Shown: positions 43,660 through 54,872, counted from the stretch's first letter. The stretch: 64,000 bases of DNA from Flavobacteriales bacterium (GCA_017795025.1 CP051243.1:2113501-2177500); one strand, 5' to 3'. The notes: generated by a model not told the origin, from the sequence alone. Program-made: numbers and translations.

Positions 43660-44598
43660 CTACTCTTCTAAATAATCGAGAATGAGATCTTTACGTACGG
43701 CAAAGAACTCAGCATACATATCATCTCTAAATTCTTTAAAGCTCGCTAAGGTATTCTGGGCATCTTCTAGGTCATCTTGATCCTTGTATTTAAACTCAAA
43801 TACCTCTGCCATGGGACGAAGTTCTTCATCGATAGCATTATTCACCTCATCAAAGAAAAAGAAGGCTTGATCGTGAAGGTCTTCATAGCCATCAATGGGC
43901 TCTTTTGATTCTAATTCTACCTCGGCCTTTTTGATGGAGCGTCGTAAATCGGTGATAATCGCATTTAGCTCATCCGTTTTACTAGAGTCGATGGCGTTAA
44001 AAAGGCGTTGCAGCTCGGCATCCACTCTAAAGTATTCGAGGGTAACCTCACGAACCATCACAATGATCTCATCTAAACGAAGGAAGCGCTCGGCCATTAC
44101 CGTATCTCTACGAAGATCCACCTGATAAGTTTTGCCGAAATAGTCCTCCGCTTTTTCAATTTTATAGGCGGCATCCAAAACCTTCACTTCGGCGGTGTTA
44201 GCCGCCTCGTAATAGGCCTCTAAATCTTTTAAGGAATTATAGCGATTAGCGGTAAGCTCTTCTGCCGCACCAAAGTCATTTTCATAGGCTTCCAAGTACA
44301 TATCTAAACCGGCTAGGTATTCGCGATGTAAAACATCATCGTCCTTATAGGGCCCCACGCGTTCAATAGCCTTTCGACTATCTTTTAGCTGGTCCACTAC
44401 CATCTGCCGAAATTTATTCACCACACGAGCATCGTCGCCGCGGGCTACCGCTTCCACATAACGAAGGTTTTTAGTTTGAATTCGGCGTGACTGACTGTAA
44501 AACTCACGATAGTAACTGCGAGGATCTTTAAAACGTTGTGCCTCCAAATTAGGAGCGGCAACCAAGGCTAATAAAAGAAGTAACAGTGCTCTTTTCAT
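43660..44598 (-). CDS. Secreted coiled-coil protein of unknown function
   Basis: A 312-residue protein with a signal peptide (MKRALLLLLLALVAAPNLEAQ). The mature part is highly charged and predicted helical, with long Glu/Lys-rich stretches such as LITDLRRSIKKAEVELES-type heptads and many Tyr residues. I do not recognise the family. It lies upstream of the kinase gene on the same strand (41-nt gap) and downstream of the groEL terminator. Co-transcription with the kinase is possible. Confidence 0.65.
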   Translation of the reverse strand: MKRALLLLLLALVAAPNLEAQRFKDPRSYYREFYSQSRRIQTKNLRYVEAVARGDDARVVNKFRQMVVDQLKDSRKAIERVGPYKDDDVLHREYLAGLDMYLEAYENDFGAAEELTANRYNSLKDLEAYYEAANTAEVKVLDAAYKIEKAEDYFGKTYQVDLRRDTVMAERFLRLDEIIVMVREVTLEYFRVDAELQRLFNAIDSSKTDELNAIITDLRRSIKKAEVELESKEPIDGYEDLHDQAFFFFDEVNNAIDEELRPMAEVFEFKYKDQDDLEDAQNTLASFKEFRDDMYAEFFAVRKDLILDYLEE

Positions 44599-44649
44599 AG
44601 GGTAATTTATACTATTCGCAAATATAGGATTCCACAGGTATTATAAATA

Positions 44650-44684
44650 AAAATCCCGACCCTTGAAAAAATCAAGAGTCGGGA
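44650..44684 (-). terminator. groEL terminator
   Basis: An inverted repeat with TCCCGAC outer and CTTGA inner arms, followed on the minus strand by a T-rich run. It lies 30 nt after the groEL stop. Confidence 0.85.
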
Positions 44685-44712
44685 GAATTATATAGAGCTA
44701 TTAATTTCGCTC

Positions 44713-46660
<1,948 letters not shown>

Positions 46661-46791
46661 TTTTGACTACTGTTTAGGTTAAACTTAATTTAAGTACTAA
46701 TTGCCCACCTTTAGTCATAAAATATGCCAGTCGCTAAGTGGCTGCAAAAAGTGGCAATCTGACAGATGAAAGCTATATCAGGTGGTGCAGG

Positions 46792-46807
46792 CTGTCAGGG
46801 CTGACAG
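46792..46807. promoter_or_regulatory. Inverted repeat in the groES/peroxiredoxin divergent region
   Basis: CTGTCAG-GG-CTGACAG, a perfect 7-bp inverted repeat, with a third copy of CTGACAG at 46759-46765. It lies between two divergent stress genes and is not the CIRCE element of HrcA. Confidence 0.45.
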
Positions 46808-46821
46808 GCAAAACCCTACAA

Positions 46822-46854
46822 TTTGGCATTTCGATTTTCAACAATCTACCTTTG
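46822..46854 (+). promoter_or_regulatory. Promoter of the peroxiredoxin gene
   Basis: A -33 TTTG (46822-46825), 21 nt of spacer and a perfect -7 TACCTTTG (46847-46854), the full Bacteroidota housekeeping promoter. It lies 26 nt before the chosen ATG. Confidence 0.7.
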
Positions 46855-46880
46855 CAGAGGTTAAAAGGAAAAACGAGAAT

Positions 46881-47342
46881 ATGACATATCTAAAAGAAGG
46901 CGATCAGGCGCCAGATATTAATAGCGTGGATCAAGATGGAAATCCCATTAAACTAAGCGACTATCAGGGTAAAAAGGTGGTCCTTTACTTCTATCCCAAA
47001 GATGATACTCCGGGCTGCACCGCCGAAGCTTGTAATTTCCGGGATAACTATCAGGATCTTAAAGACCGTGGATTTGAGATTATCGGGGTAAGTGCCGATA
47101 ATGCCCAGAAGCATCAAAAATTTGCTGGGAAGTACGATTTACCTTTCCCCTTAATTCCGGATACGGAAAAAGAAGTAATCAAAGCTTATGGCGTTTGGGG
47201 CTTAAAGAAATTTATGGGACGCGAGTACGATGGCATTCATCGCGAGACCTTCGTAATTGACGAAGAAGGTAAAATTGCCAAGGTTTATCAAAAGGTAAAA
47301 ACCAAGGAAGCGACCGAGCAGATTCTAGCTGATTTCAGCTAG
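46881..47342 (+). CDS. bcp: Thiol peroxidase of the BCP/PrxQ family
   Basis: A 153-residue peroxiredoxin that reduces hydrogen and organic peroxides. The peroxidatic motif FYPKDDTPGCTAEACNFRD has the two cysteines five residues apart, as in the BCP class. The start at 46881 (MTYLKEGDQAPDINS) is chosen because the promoter lies just upstream; an upstream ATG at 46782 lies before the promoter. It is divergent from groES. A bidirectional-looking terminator follows. Confidence 0.93.
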   Translation: MTYLKEGDQAPDINSVDQDGNPIKLSDYQGKKVVLYFYPKDDTPGCTAEACNFRDNYQDLKDRGFEIIGVSADNAQKHQKFAGKYDLPFPLIPDTEKEVIKAYGVWGLKKFMGREYDGIHRETFVIDEEGKIAKVYQKVKTKEATEQILADFS

Positions 47343-47362
47343 GTCCTATTAGTACCAAAAAC

Positions 47363-47395
47363 AAAAAGCCAGCCCCCGAGGAGCTGGCTTTTTTT
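47363..47395 (+). terminator. Terminator after the peroxiredoxin gene
   Basis: An 11-bp stem AAAAAGCCAGC/GCTGGCTTTTT followed by T5. Because both flanks are A/T runs, it can also serve the convergent lipoprotein gene on the minus strand. Confidence 0.88.
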
Positions 47396-47414
47396 ATAAA
47401 CAAAACTTAAAAAT

Positions 47415-47951
47415 TTAGATGCGACGGATGGCGCCTTGGTAGCTAAAGCTGAAGTCGCGATTCATTCCATCTTTACCGGAACCAGTAATGGTATATACAT
47501 TATCCTCGCGTACTACTTCTACAGTTGCACTATTTAGCTCATCGTCACCACTAAGCTCACCATTAGTCACTGGCGCTAAGAAAGAGCTGTAATAGGTACC
47601 TTGGGCTAAGGTAGAATCGGCAGTATAGGTGCCCGCACTTAAATAGGTGCTATCAGCACTAAACAATTCGAAGTAAAGCACATAACCATTACCGCTAATC
47701 GAATCGGGAAGGTTGTCCGAATCATAGTGTACGGTAATACCATCAGTAAACATGAATAAATCAAGGTTCTCCGAATTTACCCCGTAATCAGGGTAGTACT
47801 CCATAAAGCTTTCACCCCATTCGTAACGCGTACCATCTACAACCAATTCCTGTGGAAAGGGCTTAGTGTCATCGTTATCATCTTCTTCTTTCTTACAAGC
47901 AGAAACGGCGAGCATCAGGCTCAAGCCAAGTAATAAATAGGCTTTTTTCAT
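47415..47951 (-). CDS. Small Asp-rich lipoprotein
   Basis: A 178-residue lipoprotein with a signal ending at LAVSAC, followed by KKEEDDNDD. The rest is strand-rich with many Tyr, Asp and Ser residues (for example ADSTYLSAGTYTADS) and ends in FSFSYQGAIRRI. This style is common for surface or periplasmic Bacteroidota lipoproteins. I do not recognise a family. It stands alone between two terminators. Confidence 0.7.
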   Translation of the reverse strand: MKKAYLLLGLSLMLAVSACKKEEDDNDDTKPFPQELVVDGTRYEWGESFMEYYPDYGVNSENLDLFMFTDGITVHYDSDNLPDSISGNGYVLYFELFSADSTYLSAGTYTADSTLAQGTYYSSFLAPVTNGELSGDDELNSATVEVVREDNVYTITGSGKDGMNRDFSFSYQGAIRRI

Positions 47952-47975
47952 TTTTGATTTAATTTAAAAAGGGAC

Positions 47976-48005
47976 AAAAAAAAGCCCCCCGAATTTGGGA
48001 GGCTT
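47976..48005 (-). terminator. secG terminator
   Basis: Minus-strand AAGCCTCCC...GGGGGGCTT stem with a following T run, 19 nt after the secG stop. It ends the miaB-to-secG operon. Confidence 0.8.
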
Positions 48006-48023
48006 AACGTTTAATCTTCAGTA

Positions 48024-48380
48024 TTAATTGTCGTCTCCCCCATCTTGGTCCTCAAAACCGCCAAAGTCGGAAGGACTAATGGCTGGTGCTGCAGGCTGTT
48101 CGACCTCTACCTCATCAATAGAAGAGTCGCGCACTTCTTCCGAAAGCGCATCTGGGGTTAACATAATATTTGCGGCCATCACTAAAACCACTAGAAAGAT
48201 CGCTAAAAACCAGGTTCCACGATCTAAGAAATCGGTTGTCTTTTTCACCCCACCAAAAAGCTGGGTACCACCGCCACCGAAAGAAGAGCTTAAACCGCCT
48301 CCTTTAGGGTTCTGAACCAATACGATGATCACCAATAAAACGCAGGTGAGAATAATTAAGGATGTTAATAAAAGGGTCAT
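48024..48380 (-). CDS. secG: Protein-export membrane protein SecG
   Basis: A 118-residue subunit of the SecYEG channel. Two membrane helices (LLTSLIILTCVLLVIIVLVQ and FLAIFLVVLVMAANIML) flank the family segment NPKGGGLSSSFGGGGTQLFGG. The C-terminus is an acidic tail of about 40 residues. It is the last gene of the operon with lptE and the acidic TPR protein. Confidence 0.95.
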   Translation of the reverse strand: MTLLLTSLIILTCVLLVIIVLVQNPKGGGLSSSFGGGGTQLFGGVKKTTDFLDRGTWFLAIFLVVLVMAANIMLTPDALSEEVRDSSIDEVEVEQPAAPAISPSDFGGFEDQDGGDDN

Positions 48381-48386
48381 GATATT

Positions 48387-51227
48387 TTATTTGCTGTTCT
48401 CCAGTTTCTTAATCTCTGAAATTTGGCTGGCAAAGAAAGAACTTTTTTCGGGATATTTCAACATCAGAATTTCATAGGCCTGAATTGCCTTTTTGTAGTG
48501 TTTCTGACGAATATAAACTTTGGCTAAAGTCTCCGTTACCAGACCGCCTGCCCCCTCCGATTCGGCTTCTTCGGGCGCCGTTTGCTTTGCTTTTGGACTT
48601 AGCGTTTGACTGCGACTTTGCTTTTTAAGCTCCGGAAGTTTCTCAACAAAGGAATCTAAGAGGTCAATTTTCTCGGCAATTTCGGCGCGCGGCTCCTCCG
48701 GTTCGGCTTCCTCCGACTTATTTTCCTCACTATCTTCTTCCGCCCGCGTTTCTTTGGTTTGATCACTGCTAATCCGCTTCAACCAATCCGAAAAACTCAA
48801 ATTACTTTCCACCTCCGCCGTCTCAGGCGATTCTTCTTCCGTCGTAATTGGTTCTTCCTCTTCTGTGGGCGCTGTTTCCTCAATTTCGCTTTCGCTGATG
48901 GTTTCCTGCTCGGGAAGGGACTCTGCTTGTTCATCCGCCTCAACCACTTCCTGGCTTACCGCTTCCGAATCTTCCTCTGGCTCTTTAATTGGTTCTTCTT
49001 CCGATTCTTCTGGGCTGGGCTCTGCTTTTTCGACCGGCGCCTCATCGCTAGACGGGGGCTCGGGTGAGACAACTTCCGCTACTTCTTCTTCCTTCAGCTC
49101 TTTTTCTGCCCTAGGCTCAGGCTCTTCCGTCGTTGCTGCTTCGGGCTCCGGTTTAATGTTTTGCTCGAGGTTTCGTTTACGATCCTCAATCATCTCCTCC
49201 ATCCGCTTCTCGCGAAGGGCATTGATATCATCTTGACTCATCTCCCGGTTTGGACCACTCCGCAATCGGGCCGCTAAGGCTTCAATACGTCGGATTTCCG
49301 CGTCTACCTCATCCTCCTCCGAAATGGGCTCATCTTCCTCTTCCGGCACTTCTTCCTGGAGCTTGTCTTCATCTTTTGGCGCTTCCGTACTGGTTTCAGT
49401 TTCCACTTGCGTAGATGGACTTTCCTCCTCCGCTTCCGAAGGGCTTTCCTCTTTTACCGATGCTGGCCTTTCAGTTTCCGATTCTTCCCGCTCAGGCACT
49501 TCGGCCTCGGGCTCCGGTTCATTAGCTTGGTCTTCCGGACTTGATTCTTCTGAATGGACGGATTCCGTTTCTGATTCCTCTTCCCTGCGGGAAACCAGAC
49601 TTATGGCTGGGCCTTCATATTCTTCTTCATCCGTTTTTTCTTCCTCTACCGATTCCGAAATGGGCTCTTCTTCCTGTTCTTCTAAACGCTCCTCCTGGCT
49701 TTCAATGTCCGAATCTTCGTCGGAGGCCAGTTCAGATTCATCCTCCGCTAAAGTAACCTCCCCTTGAACTTCAACTAAATCTCGATCTTCAGAATCTTCT
49801 CCTTCATTGGGATCAAAATCGAGGTCAAAAAGCTGACCCTCATCTACGGGTAAGTCGGCCATTAAGGCTTCTAGCTGACGGTGCTCTTCCATGAGAGCCG
49901 ACAGTTCCTCCGGGCTTAGTTCATCGCTCTCCTTAAGGCTATCCAAACGATCGCGAATCACGCGAATGCGCGCCGCCAAAGCCAAATCTGACTGGGGATT
50001 CTCTTTCTCTTCTAGGGGAGCGTTCTCCACTTGCCCGGCTTCTTCAGCTGTACTTTCCGCCTCGGGTTCCAGCTCCGACTCCTTAATCTCCTCTTTTTCT
50101 TGGTCAGCCTTCGCATCTTCTTGCTCCGTTTCCGGTGCTAATTCCTCCTCCCATTCTTCTTCATCCATGGAAGATTCTTGAGGGGCTTCTTCTGCCCAAG
50201 GGTCGTCCTCCCTTTCCTCGGATTCGGACTCCTCCTCAAAACTGTATCTCCGGGCAAAGCGTCGGCGGATAAGGGCTTCAATATCAATGGGTGTATCAGC
50301 CCAAGGTTCCGATTCTGCCTCTTCCTTCTCTTCCTCAGGTTCAATCTCACTAGGACTTTCTTCTTCAAAGTCATCGGAAGCAATAGGATCTGCCTCTAAA
50401 GGAGTTTCCGGCTTCGCTTCTTCTTCAGCATCCGATTCAGATACCTGATCCGCTGCGCGCTCCTCCACTTCAGCCTCTAAGTCATTTTGATCTACTACAC
50501 TGGATTCCTGATCTTTAGAAACCTCAGGCGCTTTTACTTCATCTTCAGTTTCCTTGGCTGGAATTTCTTTTTCTTCGGCCGGTTCGCTAGCCGCTTTCGC
50601 TGATTCTGTTTCAAATAGTTTACTGTCGCCCTTACTCTTATTGGCATCAAACTCGGCCCGCAATTGACGATTGCGTTCTAAAATGGCCTTCACCCGTTCT
50701 TGCGGACTTAATCCCTCCAAATTCTCAGGGACAGCCGATGGAAGAGGCTTTTTAGTCAATGGAGCTTCGGGCTCGGTGCTAATTTCTGGTTCTGGATCAG
50801 CCTTAAAGACCTTTTCCTCGGCAGGTTTACTTTCCTCTACAGGAGCAGGGGGTACTTCTTCCGGTGTAGAAGCCGTTTGTGGTTCTTCCTTAATAACTTC
50901 TGGACTGGCCTGCTCAGCTTCCGCAGATGAAATACTTGGTGCCGCAACCGCTTGCTCTACCTCCACCGTTTCCACACCCGAATTCAGGGTACGCGGTTTG
51001 TCCTCAAAGAGCTCAAAAAGCACCGCTCTATTGTTAGTGAGAATGGCGGTTTTGCCGAGCTGCTGATTAAAAAGATGTTCGGAACTGGTTCGCAGCTTTA
51101 AACCATACATCAATTGTATGATTTGGCTGTAAGGATATTTCATAGCCAAGTCCCGCAGATCATCTACCAGATAATCGGCTACATTCTTAGGGTCTTCTAA
51201 TAGCTTATGAAAGTCTTCTGTTCTCAA
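48387..51227 (-). CDS. Hyperacidic TPR-like protein
   Basis: A 946-residue protein. The N-terminal 80 residues are a folded part (FHKLLEDPKNVADYLVDDLRDLAMKYPYSQIIQLMYGL). The C-terminal 55 residues form a TPR unit (LAKVYIRQKHYKKAIQAYEILMLKYP). Between them lie about 750 residues dominated by Glu, Ser, Pro, Asp and Ala in irregular repeats such as EEESPSEAEEESPS. The start is TTG directly after the lptE stop, with AGGAG 8 nt upstream. It sits between lptE and secG. The function is unknown; the folded ends suggest a scaffold with a long flexible acidic spacer. Confidence 0.8.
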   Translation of the reverse strand: MRTEDFHKLLEDPKNVADYLVDDLRDLAMKYPYSQIIQLMYGLKLRTSSEHLFNQQLGKTAILTNNRAVLFELFEDKPRTLNSGVETVEVEQAVAAPSISSAEAEQASPEVIKEEPQTASTPEEVPPAPVEESKPAEEKVFKADPEPEISTEPEAPLTKKPLPSAVPENLEGLSPQERVKAILERNRQLRAEFDANKSKGDSKLFETESAKAASEPAEEKEIPAKETEDEVKAPEVSKDQESSVVDQNDLEAEVEERAADQVSESDAEEEAKPETPLEADPIASDDFEEESPSEIEPEEEKEEAESEPWADTPIDIEALIRRRFARRYSFEEESESEEREDDPWAEEAPQESSMDEEEWEEELAPETEQEDAKADQEKEEIKESELEPEAESTAEEAGQVENAPLEEKENPQSDLALAARIRVIRDRLDSLKESDELSPEELSALMEEHRQLEALMADLPVDEGQLFDLDFDPNEGEDSEDRDLVEVQGEVTLAEDESELASDEDSDIESQEERLEEQEEEPISESVEEEKTDEEEYEGPAISLVSRREEESETESVHSEESSPEDQANEPEPEAEVPEREESETERPASVKEESPSEAEEESPSTQVETETSTEAPKDEDKLQEEVPEEEDEPISEEDEVDAEIRRIEALAARLRSGPNREMSQDDINALREKRMEEMIEDRKRNLEQNIKPEPEAATTEEPEPRAEKELKEEEVAEVVSPEPPSSDEAPVEKAEPSPEESEEEPIKEPEEDSEAVSQEVVEADEQAESLPEQETISESEIEETAPTEEEEPITTEEESPETAEVESNLSFSDWLKRISSDQTKETRAEEDSEENKSEEAEPEEPRAEIAEKIDLLDSFVEKLPELKKQSRSQTLSPKAKQTAPEEAESEGAGGLVTETLAKVYIRQKHYKKAIQAYEILMLKYPEKSSFFASQISEIKKLENSK

Positions 51228-51728
51228 TTACCAATCTCCTATAGCGCGATTCAGGATATTTTCCGAAAGTTCTTGACTTACTTGATCGTGCAATTCGTCT
51301 TCAATGGAATTAATATCCTGGGTCGCGTCAAAGTCTACAAAACGAGTAAAACGCTCTTCAAAACCTTTGTCGGGGTCTAAGGTATTGATAAAGATTACAT
51401 TCACATCAACGGTTAAGCGGTTTTGCGCAACGGTCCCTAAATCGGAAGCCTGCGCATTGATGGGCTCAATTGTGTAGCGAACGATTTCGCCCGAAAACTG
51501 CATATCCCCATTGCGTCGAACCAACTCCAATGGGGTTTGCTGCACGAAGATATCTCTCAACTTCTCAGTAAAAATTTGCGATAGCTGGGGTTTCACCAAG
51601 TCTGCCGTATTGGGGAAGAAATCGATACTTACCGTTTGCGCATCACCAACATCGCCACCCGTAAAGGAATAGCCACCACAGGCCACCATAGCGGCAAACA
51701 GCAGGAGAAAGCTTAGCTTACGAATCAT
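51228..51728 (-). CDS. lptE: LPS-assembly lipoprotein LptE
   Basis: A 166-residue lipoprotein with the lipobox AMVAC followed by GGYSFTGG, the usual LptE start in Bacteroidota. The middle region VKPQLSQIFTEKLRDIFVQQTPLELVRRNGDMQFSGEIVRYTIEP matches the family. LptE plugs LptD in the outer membrane to insert lipopolysaccharide. It overlaps the sigma-54 activator gene in an ATGA and is directly followed by the acidic TPR gene. Confidence 0.92.
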   Translation of the reverse strand: MIRKLSFLLLFAAMVACGGYSFTGGDVGDAQTVSIDFFPNTADLVKPQLSQIFTEKLRDIFVQQTPLELVRRNGDMQFSGEIVRYTIEPINAQASDLGTVAQNRLTVDVNVIFINTLDPDKGFEERFTRFVDFDATQDINSIEDELHDQVSQELSENILNRAIGDW

Positions 51729-52990
51729 AGGTGATACTGTTTAATTTTTCGGTAGAGGGTTCGCTCCGAAATACCCAACTCCTCGGCCGCATCTTTACGC
51801 TTGTTATTATTGCGCTCCAGGGCCCGCTTAATCATCTCCAACTCTTTTTCCTGCAGGGTGATAGGTTCATCTTCCACCACATCATGGAAAGTTTCTGTTG
51901 ATACTTCGGCCTCATCTTCCGTACGATAAACCGGTAAAAAGTTCGCGGTTTCTGCATCCGCTAGCTCGGCCTCGCTCATTTTATTTTGATCTTCCCGATA
52001 GATCCGTCGAATTAGGGAACTGTTATCGCTTTTCCACTCCTCCGAAATCTCATTGTTTTGCATCAATTCGGCGGTCAGCTTTTTTAAATCAGCAATATCC
52101 TTGCGCATATCAAATAGGACCTGATAAAGAATCTCGCGTTCATTGCTGAAATCACCGGGCGTACTTTGGGCCGCAGCGCCTTTATAAAGGGCGGGCACAC
52201 CTCCTCTCCCAGAGTCAGGTAAATAGCCCATTAAGGTTTGGGCCGAAATTGTTCTTTCGGTTTCAATCACGGAAATCTGCTCCGCTAAATTTCGCAATTG
52301 CCTGATATTTCCTGGCCAGTGGTAGTTCCTTAAGACTTCGACCGCTTCAGGCTCCAGGCGTACGGTTGGGGTATGATACTTATCACTGAAATCGGCGGCA
52401 AATTTCCGGAAGATCAAATGAATATCATCCTTGCGTTCGCGCAGGGCCGGCAAATGTATTTCTACGGTATTGAGGCGGTAATAGAGGTCTTCCCTAAAAC
52501 GGCCTTTCTCAACTGCCGACATCATTTCCACATTGGTAGCGGCCACGATGCGTACATCTGTTTTTTGGATGGTAGAAGAACCCACTTTAATAAACTCTCC
52601 CGTTTCTAGCACACGTAAAAGGCGTACTTGGGTAGCCAGAGGCAACTCCCCCACCTCATCTAAAAATATGGTCCCTCCATTGGCCTCTTCAAAATAGCCT
52701 TTGCGGGTTCCAGTTGCTCCGGTAAAGGCCCCTTTCTCGTGACCAAAAAGTTCACTATCAATGGTCCCTTCGGGAATGGCCCCGCAGTTAACCGCGATGT
52801 ATTTATTGTGTTTCCGGTGACTTGAAGAATGGATGATACGTGGAATAGATTCCTTTCCCACCCCACTTTCGCCCGAAACTAATACGGAGATATCGGTCCC
52901 AGCAACTTGCATCGCCTTATTTAAGGCACGTTCTAAACCGGGACTATTCCCAATAATTCCAAAACGCTGCTTAATTTCCTGTAGACTCAT
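51725..52990 (-). CDS. Sigma-54-dependent transcription activator without receiver domain
   Basis: A 421-residue enhancer-binding protein. It starts almost directly with the AAA+ domain: Walker A GESGVGKE near 40, the sigma-54 contact loop GAFTGA near 89 and Walker B GGTIFLDEVGEL. A C-terminal Fis-type helix-turn-helix reads RNNNKRKDAAEELGISERTLYRKIKQYHL. There is no response-regulator or PAS domain in front, so control must come from partners or expression level. It is linked to lptE by an ATGA and to the upstream gene by TAATG. Envelope-stress control is plausible but inferred. Confidence 0.93.
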   Translation of the reverse strand: MSLQEIKQRFGIIGNSPGLERALNKAMQVAGTDISVLVSGESGVGKESIPRIIHSSSHRKHNKYIAVNCGAIPEGTIDSELFGHEKGAFTGATGTRKGYFEEANGGTIFLDEVGELPLATQVRLLRVLETGEFIKVGSSTIQKTDVRIVAATNVEMMSAVEKGRFREDLYYRLNTVEIHLPALRERKDDIHLIFRKFAADFSDKYHTPTVRLEPEAVEVLRNYHWPGNIRQLRNLAEQISVIETERTISAQTLMGYLPDSGRGGVPALYKGAAAQSTPGDFSNEREILYQVLFDMRKDIADLKKLTAELMQNNEISEEWKSDNSSLIRRIYREDQNKMSEAELADAETANFLPVYRTEDEAEVSTETFHDVVEDEPITLQEKELEMIKRALERNNNKRKDAAEELGISERTLYRKIKQYHL

Positions 52991-53394
52991 TACTTCAATC
53001 GATATTTCACCCGGATGCGTTCCTCTTGATAGATACGACCGGCAGTACTCTTATTCACAACCCAAGGTTTAAAGGCCACAATTTCTACTTCGTAGGCCTT
53101 GGGAAAAGCTTGTGGCAACTTCACCCCTCGACGACGGCCACTGGCAAAGCCCTCATAAATCATCTGCCCCTGAGCATCATATAAACGCAACTCGAAACCG
53201 GTTGAAAGGTTCTGAATGCAAACCCCACGTGAGGTATCAGCTACACAGTAATACAGTACACCCTTGGTGCGCACTAAGTCTTGCTCTAACCAAATCGTAA
53301 GGTTATTATCGACCCAACGACCGTTTATTTTTTCTTGGGCACTTAGCTGAAGTGCCATCAGGCTAAAGCAGAGGATTAAAAAAGAGTTCTTCAT
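52990..53394 (-). CDS. Small secreted protein of unknown function
   Basis: A 134-residue protein with a signal peptide (MKNSFLILCFSLMALQLSAQ). The mature part is strand-rich and ends with a basic RIYQEERIRVKYRLK. The ATG at 53394 gives a proper signal; an ATG at 53412 would overlap the end of miaB. Its stop overlaps the sigma-54 activator start by one base. I do not recognise the family. Confidence 0.7.
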   Translation of the reverse strand: MKNSFLILCFSLMALQLSAQEKINGRWVDNNLTIWLEQDLVRTKGVLYYCVADTSRGVCIQNLSTGFELRLYDAQGQMIYEGFASGRRRGVKLPQAFPKAYEVEIVAFKPWVVNKSTAGRIYQEERIRVKYRLK

Positions 53395-53401
53395 AAAGGG
53401 C

Positions 53402-54859
53402 TTAGGCATCAATCATTTCTCCTAGTAGGGTTGCAGCGGTGCAGTCGGTAATCTTCACCTTAACGAAGTCACCCGGCTTTTGCGTACCCTTCTTAGGAAA
53501 TACTACCATGGTGTTTTGGGTATTCCGCCCCTTCCAATCGGAATCGCTCCGTTTCGAATTTCCTTCAATCAAAATCTCTTCCACCCTACCTACGTGCTCG
53601 CGATTGCGCTCCAAAGAGTGCTCCTGCTGTAAGTTGATAATATCGGTTAAGCGACGCTTTTTGGTTTCTTCATCAATGTCATCCTCCATTTTACGGGCGG
53701 CATAGGTATTCGGTCGCTCACTGTAATAGAACATATATCCAAAGTCGTAGCGAACGTAACGCATCAAGCTAAGGGTATCTTGATGGTCCTCCTCTGTTTC
53801 GGTGGGGAAACCAGCAATCATATCGTGGGAAATTCCGCAGTCGGGAATAATCTTACGGATTCGGTCAATTAGGTTGAAATACTCCTCCCGGTTATGACCG
53901 CGATTCATCAGTTTTAGGATGCGACTGCTTCCCGACTGAACGGGTAAGTGAATGTATTTACAAATGTTCTCATGTTTGGCAATGGCATGTAGAACATCAT
54001 CAGTCATATCCTGCGGATTGCTCGTGCTAAAGCGAATGCGCATGCCTGGCACAGCTTCGGCCACTAAGCTTAGAAGATCGGCGAAGTTTACTGCCGTCGC
54101 TTTCGCCGCTTCGGAGGCTTTATCAAAATCCTTCTTTAAGCCACCACCATACCATAAGTAGGAATCCACATTTTGCCCTAAGAGGGTAATTTCCTTAAAG
54201 CCGCGCGCTTCCAATTCTTTGGCTTCCGCCATGATGGTTTCTGGGTTACGACTGCGTTCTCTACCTCGGGTAAAGGGGACTACGCAGAATGTGCACATAT
54301 TATCGCAACCTCGAGTAATAGAAATAAAAGCGGACACCCCATTACTATCAATCCGCACGGGGCTTACATCCGCATAGGTCTCTTCCTTGGAGAGGATCAC
54401 GTTAACAGCCTTCCTTCCGCCATCAACCTTCTCAATTAAGTTTGGAAGATCGCGATACGCATCGGGGCCAACCACCAGGTCGACCAATTTTTCCTCGTCT
54501 AAAAATTTGTCTTTTAAACGCTCTGCCATGCAGCCAAGGACGCCGATTTTCATTTCGGGTCGTTCTTCCTTGAGCTTATTAAAACTATTGAGGCGCTTGC
54601 GAACCGTTTGCTCTGCTTTATCACGAATAGAACAGGTATTTAGGAGCACTAAGTCCGCTTCTTCTACATTGCGGGTAGTACCAAATCCTTCCTTCGCTAA
54701 TATGGAGGCCACGATTTCGGAATCCGAAAAATTCATCTGACATCCGTAACTTTCAATGTATAGCTTTCGGTTGCCGCGTTCGTCGCCGCTTTCTAAGGCT
54801 GTACCTTGTTGGCTCTCGTCCATCAATTTTGCCTCTGTAGCCGTCTCTTTCATCATCAT
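53402..54859 (-). CDS. miaB: tRNA-2-methylthio-N6-dimethylallyladenosine synthase MiaB
   Basis: A radical-SAM methylthiotransferase that modifies A37 of tRNA. The 485-residue protein has the N-terminal UPF0004 cysteine in [15 protein letters not shown], the radical-SAM cluster CDNMCTFC in [17 protein letters not shown], and a C-terminal TRAM domain ([12 protein letters not shown]...[16 protein letters not shown]). The start at 54859 is chosen because an upstream alternative at 54901 lies before the promoter box. Two further ATGs follow in tandem. It heads the operon that ends at secG. Confidence 0.95.
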   Translation of the reverse strand: MMMKETATEAKLMDESQQGTALESGDERGNRKLYIESYGCQMNFSDSEIVASILAKEGFGTTRNVEEADLVLLNTCSIRDKAEQTVRKRLNSFNKLKEERPEMKIGVLGCMAERLKDKFLDEEKLVDLVVGPDAYRDLPNLIEKVDGGRKAVNVILSKEETYADVSPVRIDSNGVSAFISITRGCDNMCTFCVVPFTRGRERSRNPETIMAEAKELEARGFKEITLLGQNVDSYLWYGGGLKKDFDKASEAAKATAVNFADLLSLVAEAVPGMRIRFSTSNPQDMTDDVLHAIAKHENICKYIHLPVQSGSSRILKLMNRGHNREEYFNLIDRIRKIIPDCGISHDMIAGFPTETEEDHQDTLSLMRYVRYDFGYMFYYSERPNTYAARKMEDDIDEETKKRRLTDIINLQQEHSLERNREHVGRVEEILIEGNSKRSDSDWKGRNTQNTMVVFPKKGTQKPGDFVKVKITDCTAATLLGEMIDA

Positions 54860-54872
54860 TTTATAAGGTCTG

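Noticed and set aside
46715-46731. A possible sigma-54 promoter for groES on the minus strand (TGGCAT followed by TTATGA)
   Set aside because: The -24 GG is present but the -12 GC is not (GA instead), so the match is not good enough to call.
46661-46880. A CIRCE (HrcA) operator upstream of groES
   Set aside because: TTAGCACTC-N9-GAGTGCTAA was looked for and is absent. The inverted repeat there has a different sequence.
49324-49767. Ser-rich open frames antisense to the acidic TPR gene
   Set aside because: GAA/GAG-rich coding sequence read backwards gives TTC/CTC/TCT codons and long Ser/Phe/Leu frames without stops. No ribosome site or protein character supports them.
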